From Carex sylvatica (Eukaryota > Streptophyta > Magnoliopsida > Poales > Cyperaceae): DNA of 64,000 bases. Each line of letters begins with the position of its first letter. Within the stretch, counting starts at the first letter, position 1. The notes below the pieces were generated by a model. That model ran no database searches. It was not told the origin of the DNA and was given only the letters and a program-made list of their open reading frames with translations. Shown here one piece after another: positions 57,703-64,000 of this stretch. The stretch spans positions 90,597 through 154,596 of the forward strand of contig CAXKVR010000191.1 of NCBI GenBank assembly GCA_964058845.1. The letters run 5' to 3'. The position numbers and the translations under genes were made by a program.

Positions 57703-60700
57703 ATGGCCAACTCCAAGTCCTCTTCTTTCCCAGTAATCTTGGTCTTCTTAGTTCTAACTTTGGTATTCCTCTTCCTTCTTTCTTCTGCGCCCTCGACCCG
57801 AAGGACCCAGTCAAACCGCCGTCTCAAGCTCCGCTCCAACTTCACCTTCGTCCCGCCTCTCCCCAGTCAGGCGTCCCGTCATCCAGGTCATGCGGATCCG
57901 CACCATTTCGCGTTCGATCCGATTATCTCCCAGATCGAAATGCGACGCGAGGATCGCGAGTGGGAGCACACCCACATGCCAGAGGTCGAACACGCGCCAG
58001 CCATGGAGTCCCAACCCGAGTGGGAAGACTTCATGGACGCGGAGGACTACGTCAACAGCGAGAATCGGTTTAATGTGACTAAAAGGGTTGAGGTTTTGTT
58101 TCCTAAAATTGATCTGAATCCGGGAGATGGGTTCATAACAGCCGAGGAACTGACGAACTGGAATCTGATGCAAGCGAGAATTGAAACCATGCATAGGACC
58201 AAGAGAGATATGGAACTGCACGATAAAAATAAAGATGGACTGGTATCTTTTGATGAGTATGAAAGGCCAAGTTGGTCTTGGCGGTTTGACGGTGAGTTTA
58301 AAAACATAGATTTGAACTCAAATTGGGCTTCTGGTGTAAATTTTGATGGCTTATTAGTGGGTAACAGCATTTAGTTCTTGGCTTTTGGGTATGGCTGTGT
58401 TTATATTTGGACAGAAGTAATTCTAATATATTCAAGACTGCATTTCTTGAAACATGTCTAGTACTGATACTGTTAACAAAATTGTACATTATGTAGTGCT
58501 GTTAAAGTTATGTTTCAGAAAGAAACTTGTAGAAGCAATTGAAGTTTGACCACTTCTGTCATGACTGTGAAACAAACTTATCCTATTTCTAAGAGGTGAT
58601 TTGATTGTCTTTCACTTTGAAGGATATAATAGTTGACCTCTAGTTGCTAAACTACAATGCTAGATATATCTTTTGAATAGGGAAACAGAAGAAATGTAGA
58701 AAAGTGGATAGAACACTATTGGATATTTTGGCTGCCTTAGCTTCTGTATTTATTTCTAATATGTTTAAAATTAATACTAACCTCTATTTCATCCTAATTA
58801 CGTGAAAAAATCCAGAAGAAAACTCAACAACCGATGGGATGGGATGGTGGAAAGAAGAGCATTTCAAGGCTGCTGACATGGACGGTGATGGCCTTCTAAA
58901 CCTCACTGAATTCAACGAGTATATTCAACCTCCTTCCTAAGCTTCTAATACCCTTCTTAGTTTTTTCTATTGTTATTGCTATTGTCGCTGCTGCTGCTAC
59001 TGCTATTGTTTTTGTTGTTGTTATACTTTAATTGATAGTGTTACCTTTTCTATATTATTGACATTAATTATTCTGACTGCCATTGGATAGCTTCCAACAT
59101 CCAGCTGATAGTACCAATACGAAGATGATTGATTGGTTATGCAAAGAAGAAATCAGGTATGAGATTGTTAAGTTCTTTTTTTGTGTGTAATAATATGTTA
59201 TTACAGATTTATCCCTAAAAAATGTGAAATTTGTAAAATTGGTTTTGCTGCTAATATGTCCACCTAAATTGCAAGGTGTGGTCAGAACTATAACTATTCA
59301 TCCGCCGTACCATCTATTAACTTTTCAATTGATAAGCCACTATGTGACATTCCTTTGGTTTCTATACGAACTACAAATACTGGTGTAATACCTCTATATT
59401 GCACGATTGATCAGTACAAATGTTGAACAGTAATAACTTCATTTATTTATTTGTTGAACAGTAATAGATAGTGGTTTCAATACTTCCAGACGACTGATCA
59501 GTAATAATTTTATTTGCTTATTATTTTCTCATATCTTTGTATAAATTCAGGGAGAGAGATAAAGACAAGGATGGGAAGCTTAGCTTTCAAGAATATCATG
59601 GTGGCCTATTTTATTTAATCCGAAATTATGATGAATTTACTGTTGATCCTAACGAAGATAATTATGGGGATACAACTGCTAAAAAATTATTTTCTCAGAT
59701 TGATAAAGATAATGATGGGTATGTATATGCAGCATGATGATTATATTCTTTTTCTTTATTATTGATGTGAATAATGAAGAGATTTGCACTCTTTTATCAG
59801 AAACCTAATTAGAAGTGAAATGAACACAAGAAAAGAACTGTCAAGATTTTCTAATGGTGTATAATTTAATTAACCCTCATTAATCTATATAGAAGAGTTA
59901 CTAAAGTGACTTCTGCATTCAATGTTTTGTATTTGTCATTCTTTAGAAAATTGACTGAAGAAAATGTTATTGTATGAATATCTGAACTCTTTTATAAAGA
60001 AGAATGATAGGTTTGGTGCAAAGCAAATAAAGTGAATAGCTGACTCTACAGAGCTTTAGTACATGAATTCAAATCATTTATCTTTTGGTTGTTACTTGTG
60101 AAATTGCAGATTAACTGTTAGTCTGTTTTAAAATAGGTGTTTTGAGACTTTAGCCATGTCCACTGACCTTAATTTTATACCTTCTTTTGAATACATACTT
60201 TCAGTTTCATATCAGCAGAGGAGTTGAAGCCATTCATAAATAACCTCCATCCATCAGAGTTCTTCTATGCAAAACAACAAGCCAATTATCTTTTAAGCAT
60301 GGTAATGTTCATGTGTAGTGACTTTAATGAAATTAAACATTGTTAGACTGGTAAAAAAATGATGCATAATTTATGAATTTATATATTAATTATAGTCAAG
60401 GATTTCAATTTTTACCTTTACACTGAAATTTAGTTGGTATAGTAACTTCTAGAAACTAAGCTTTTGATTTTTGCTATTACTCCTTAATTCAACACACGTC
60501 AATCCAATTATGTTCCAATTCACAATTCTTACCCAACTCTGTCATCCATTAAGTGAAAGTGGCCTCATATTATTTGATTGTGCAATCTGAACTCCAAAAC
60601 AAGCTCTTCTGAAAAAGTACAGAATGAGGTGAGATGGAGGGAGAGAGAGAGATGACAACCAAAAAGTTAGAAATATTGTCAATGGTAGTTCTTGGTAATC

Positions 60701-60852
60701 ATTGATTATTAATATATAAGTTTACTCTTTTACAGGCTGATACTGACAAGGATGGAAAGCTAAGTTTGAAAGAGATGGTAGAAAATCCATACGCCTTTTA
60801 CAGCTCAATATTTACCGAGGAAGACAATCCATTCCATGACGAGTTTCGTTAG
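57703..60852 (+). CDS. CREC-type multi-EF-hand calcium-binding protein (calumenin/reticulocalbin-like, six exons, 379 aa)
   Basis: Exons: 57703-58291, 58816-58918, 59091-59156, 59551-59718, 60205-60301 and 60736-60852, all GT-AG and phase-consistent. Residues 9-28 are a hydrophobic signal or anchor. A basic, Pro/Arg-rich linker and a Glu-rich stretch follow, then six EF-hand-like loops: IDLNPGDGFITAEEL (irregular), HDKNKDGLVSFDEYE, ADMDGDGLLNLTEFN, RDKDKDGKLSFQEYH, IDKDNDGFISAEELK and ADTDKDGKLSLKEM. The C-terminus HDEFR resembles the HDEF-type ER retrieval tail of CREC proteins, so a secretory-pathway lumenal Ca2+ sensor or buffer is inferred. Length is typical for plant members. The start is the first ATG of the frame in strong context. 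The gene is intact. Confidence 0.95.
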
Positions 60853-60917
60853 CTCTCTCCCCCTCCTGGTTCGTTCTCTCTGTTCTTTTAATAGTTTATT
60901 AGCATGAATTGTAACTT

Positions 60918-61350
60918 GAGCAAAGCTAGGTGTGATGTGCTCACCAAAAAAGTTTGGTGAGCACAACTCCAAAAGTATATTGGATCGGCTTCAAACGACG
61001 AATCCAAACCGTTGAAATCCATGTACTTCATGAGTGATGCATGTTCATGCAAATTTTGAAAGTTTCGAATTCATTTGCTACAAGGTCAAGCGGTCAAAGA
61101 AATAATGAAAAATGAATATATAAAACAACTTACAAATAAAATGTTCATTTCTTTGACCGCTTAACCTTGTAGCAAATGAATTCGAAACTTTCAAAATTTT
61201 GCATGAACATGCATCACTCATTGAGTACGTGGATTTCAACGGTTTGAATTCGTCGTTTAAAGTCAATTTGATATAAAGTCGATTCGATATATTTTTGAAG
61301 TTGTGCTCACCAAAACTTCTTGGTGAGCACATCACACCCTAGCTTTGCTC
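60918..61350. mobile_element. MITE family C, variant copy (C4), just behind the EF-hand gene
   Basis: The ends GAGCAAAGCTAGG and CCTAGCTTTGCTC are inverse, then GTGATGTGCTCACCAAA and its inverse. The TSD TTGTAACTT is perfect (60909-60917, 61351-61359). It starts 66 bp after the stop codon, so it is probably part of the 3' UTR. Internal words (GATGCATGTTCATGC, CAAGCGGTCAAAGAAAT) are related to family C. Confidence 0.93.
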
Positions 61351-61858
61351 TTGTAACTTTTCACTGCCGAAGAAAAGAAGTTCGCTTCTGATTTGATGGT
61401 TCTTGTGCTAGATTGTACTGAATTCTAGCTGCACCTAAACTGACTGGTGTTTTTTGCAAATTAAAGCTCAATTGAGGCTTCGTTTGGAACTTCAATAGAT
61501 GGTACCTTTACTGGTACTGTTTGCCATCTGGTTCTGTATTCGTCACGTATATGCTATGTAGACTCATATAGCTGTGCCATATTAGTTTGACTGGTGCAAG
61601 TGACCACTGATCTTTGCTGCTTGCTTTGGTTCTTATCTTTATTAACCATATTTTTACTTCTTTATTTCAGGTCTATGGGAGAATAGTTGTGTACTGGTGT
61701 TGTCAAATTTAGTATTATTACTGTAAGTCATTTACTGGTTTCCTTTTGTTTTCTACTCTAGATATTAAATTATGTGTTTCTATATTAAATTATTACTTTT
61801 AATTTAATTTATTGTTTTCCTTTTGTTTTCTACTCGAGATATTAAATTGAGGAGGGTT
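61351..61858. other. Intergenic or 3' UTR of the EF-hand gene
   Basis: No gene is seen. It could contain the distal 3' UTR of the EF-hand gene: a TTTATTTCAG|GTCTATGG acceptor-like site near 61671 might mark a 3'-UTR intron, which cannot be settled from sequence. Confidence 0.4.
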
Positions 61859-62267
61859 CAAATGCCTCCATTTTTTGTGCCTCCACCATGCCTCCATTTT
61901 TAAAAACTTTAATAACTCAAAATTTAAAACTTAAAAGTTAAAATAAAACCGTTAGATGCGATCTATGTTATTTTCTCTCTGTGCTCATAAAAAATTATCA
62001 CATTCCAATTTTGTTTTTATATGAATCAATAAGTTGAAAAATCAATGTCTAAAAATCATCCACATTAGTACGTTTTTTACAAGCTCTTCATGATGACCAA
62101 AATAAAATTGAAATGTCATAATTTTTTACACGTGCATAGATAAAATGATGTAGATCATATCCAACAGTTTTATTTTGACTTTTAATTTTTAAATTTTGAA
62201 TTATTTAAGTTTTTGAAAATGGAGGCATGGTGGAGGCACAAAAAATGGAGGCATTTGAACCACCCTC
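61859..62267. mobile_element. MITE family A, copy 3 (perfect TSD)
   Basis: It starts GAGGAGGGTTCAAATGCCTC and ends GAGGCATTTGAACCACCCTC, with the TSD TATTAAATT at 61850-61858 and 62268-62276. It folds back along nearly its full length and is the reference copy for family A. Confidence 0.95.
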
Positions 62268-62293
62268 TATTAAATTATATGTTTCTATATGAT

Positions 62294-62669
62294 GAGTAGA
62301 ACTAGGGTGTTCTTAAGCTTACCAAGCTCCTTTGTGAACTTAATTCAGAAATCTATTGGAGTGGCTTCAAACGACTCATCCAAACCGTTAAGACCAATCT
62401 ACTTCACTAGTGATGCGTTTACATGTCAAATTTATAAATTTTCAAACTAATTTAGTATAAAATCAAGGGATAAAAAAATGATGGTTTTATAAGTTAATTT
62501 TAATGCATTCATTTTTTATCATTTTTTATCCACTTGACTTTATGCTAAATTAATTCAAAAATTTGACATATAAACGCATCACTCGTGAAGTAGATCGGTT
62601 TCAACAGTTTGGATGAGTCGTTTGAAGCCAAAAGGACATGGTGAGCTTAAGAACACCCTAGTTCTACTC
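62294..62669. mobile_element. MITE family C, copy 3 (10-bp TSD)
   Basis: GAGTAGAACTAGGGTGTTCT and its inverse are the ends. The TSD TCTATATGAT is perfect over 10 bp (62284-62293, 62670-62679). It lies only 26 bp right of MITE A copy 3. Confidence 0.94.
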
Positions 62670-62679
62670 TCTATATGAT

Positions 62680-64000
62680 CACTGTTTTCTTTTTGTTTTT
62701 CTACTCATTTGGGGTAATTTTCCAGTTTGTCCCTGAAGAATCTAAAAGTTTGTCCCCTATAAATGGGCTGATATCACATGAAACCCGTTATTGGTGATTT
62801 CTTCTATTAAATGACCGATATGCTCTCCTACACCAATACTTTGGAAATTTGGGGGAGGACCAGCATTGGAAGTATTTTTTATCTGGAAGGGTTATATGGG
62901 ATAGCCTTTGTTTTGCAGGGTTACATATGTTATCTTTGATATATTACTGGCTTACTATTTATTTGCTTGGAATTAGTTGTCTTATCCATATATATGTTCT
63001 TTTGCAGGCTTGGAGTTTCAAAGTTTTAGCAGCAGTGGATTTATTTGATTGGCACCCATCTCTTTTACAGTTCAATTTTATTTATTTTTATAGGAGAAAC
63101 TAGTTCCTAGACTGTCCTTTTGCACAAATGTAACATAGGATTAATTTAAAGATGTACTTCTTTTTTGCTTGATAAATTGTTCTATTTATAAAGATTTTGG
63201 TATGTACAGACATTACATCGTCAATTTGCAGGAAAAAAAAGCAAGATTTTGTAAAGTTTCAGATTTACACATTCACATATGAGATGTGCTTTTCTTTGAT
63301 ACTCCAATTTCGCAACAAGTTTCACATCGATTAAAAGAAAGAAACGGGACGGTTTTCTGTTTGCCAAATCAGATTAGGAATTTTTTTTAGAAAGATAGAG
63401 ATCTAGCCTTCTAAATATTATGTAATGTTTATAAAGAATCCTGCGTTCGAATTTCGATCCAACAACGTTCTCCTCCCTCCAAATCAGATTAGTTGACTTT
63501 GCTTAGCAATTTTTGCTCGCACCTTCCAGGTTTATTTACTCCAACATACTCCGTGTCTTCAGTATGCTTTGTGGCTTCAGTATGTGGTTTCAAATAGTTT
63601 CAATAAACTTGAGATAAAAACATTTGTATTTGCCGCGTTGTGAAGTTGGATTTTGTAAAATTCATTTTCCAATGAAGAGATATCAGTAGTTAATTTTCCA
63701 AAAGACAAATCACTCCTTTATATGTGACAGAAAAGGTCAACTGACCCATAAATATTAAGTGGTTAGATTTGACAAACTGTTTGTGCCAATCAATAACTAT
63801 GGTTATAAACATAATAGTAGACCTACGCTTGTGTAAAATAAGATGTTCCTTTACTACAGATGTGCTATATAAGCACATAAGATTATGTACCATATGTGAT
63901 AAAATATAAATAAACAAGCATCATTTCTGTACCAAGCCCGGCAGGTCGGCTCGAGTATTATTTTACACGAAAGCTTTCATGCTGACCAAATCTAACACGC
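62680..64000. other. Intergenic, no gene seen
   Basis: The sequence is AT-rich. Short open frames (for example 62849-63103) have no recognisable domain and no coding character. No repeat ends were found. The window ends in this region. Confidence 0.5.

Noticed and set aside
57411..58073. 220-aa open frame overlapping the EF-hand gene start
   Set aside because: It is in another frame than the EF-hand exon 1, which has the domain structure and correct splice phase; its translation has no recognisable domain.
62849..63103. 84-aa open frame with hydrophobic stretches
   Set aside because: AT-rich chance frame without domain, splice partners or coding bias.

Overview
The window is nuclear DNA of a flowering plant, probably a eudicot. 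It is AT-rich, has GT-AG introns, and carries plant-specific families: DUF4408/DUF761, plant mobile domain, a ZIP transporter with a His-rich loop, an Au-like SINE, and copia DNA primed by initiator tRNA-Met. No species can be named.

Four intact-looking host genes were assembled exon by exon, and all junctions keep the reading frame. (1) 1902-3337 (-): two-exon DUF4408/DUF761 protein, 255 aa. (2) 28224-32608 (-): ZIP metal transporter, up to six coding exons, about 400 aa. (3) 34654-38692 (-): six-exon hnRNP/Musashi-like protein with two RRMs and a Gly/Tyr-rich tail, 406 aa. (4) 57703-60852 (+): six-exon CREC-type multi-EF-hand protein with an N-terminal signal-anchor, 379 aa. They do not form one pathway; they are ordinary genes set among transposons.

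Most of the rest is transposon sequence, and many insertions can be dated relative to each other through target-site duplications (TSDs). The clearest is a Mutator-like element (39006-42166) with TIRs of more than 300 bp and a perfect 9-bp TSD, inserted about 300 bp upstream of the RNA-binding-protein gene. It holds a truncated mudrA-like gene. Its right half matches 10.85-13.4 kb, where a plant-mobile-domain pseudogene follows a roughly 402-bp higher-order tandem repeat. At least five small fold-back families (called A, B, C, D and H here) also have 9-10-bp TSDs, so they are Mutator-type MITEs. A 3-kb element with a 9-bp TSD (23813-26831) has four of these nested in it.

Retroelements: a decayed, 5'-truncated LINE with RT, zf-RVT and RNase H (19473-22926, -); two solo LTRs of one family, each with TG...CA ends and a 5-bp TSD (45076-47103 and 53864-55921); a copia gag/PBS/LTR remnant (47840-51056, -) split by a duplicated AT-rich block; and an inverted pair of related non-coding retroelement-like segments (about 51.6-56.25 kb). 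Layout: 0-6.9 kb DUF761 gene and MITEs; 7-19.4 kb repeats; 19.5-27 kb LINE and nested MULE; 28-39 kb ZIP and RRM genes; 39-57 kb mobile DNA; 57-61 kb EF-hand gene; 61-64 kb MITEs and flank.
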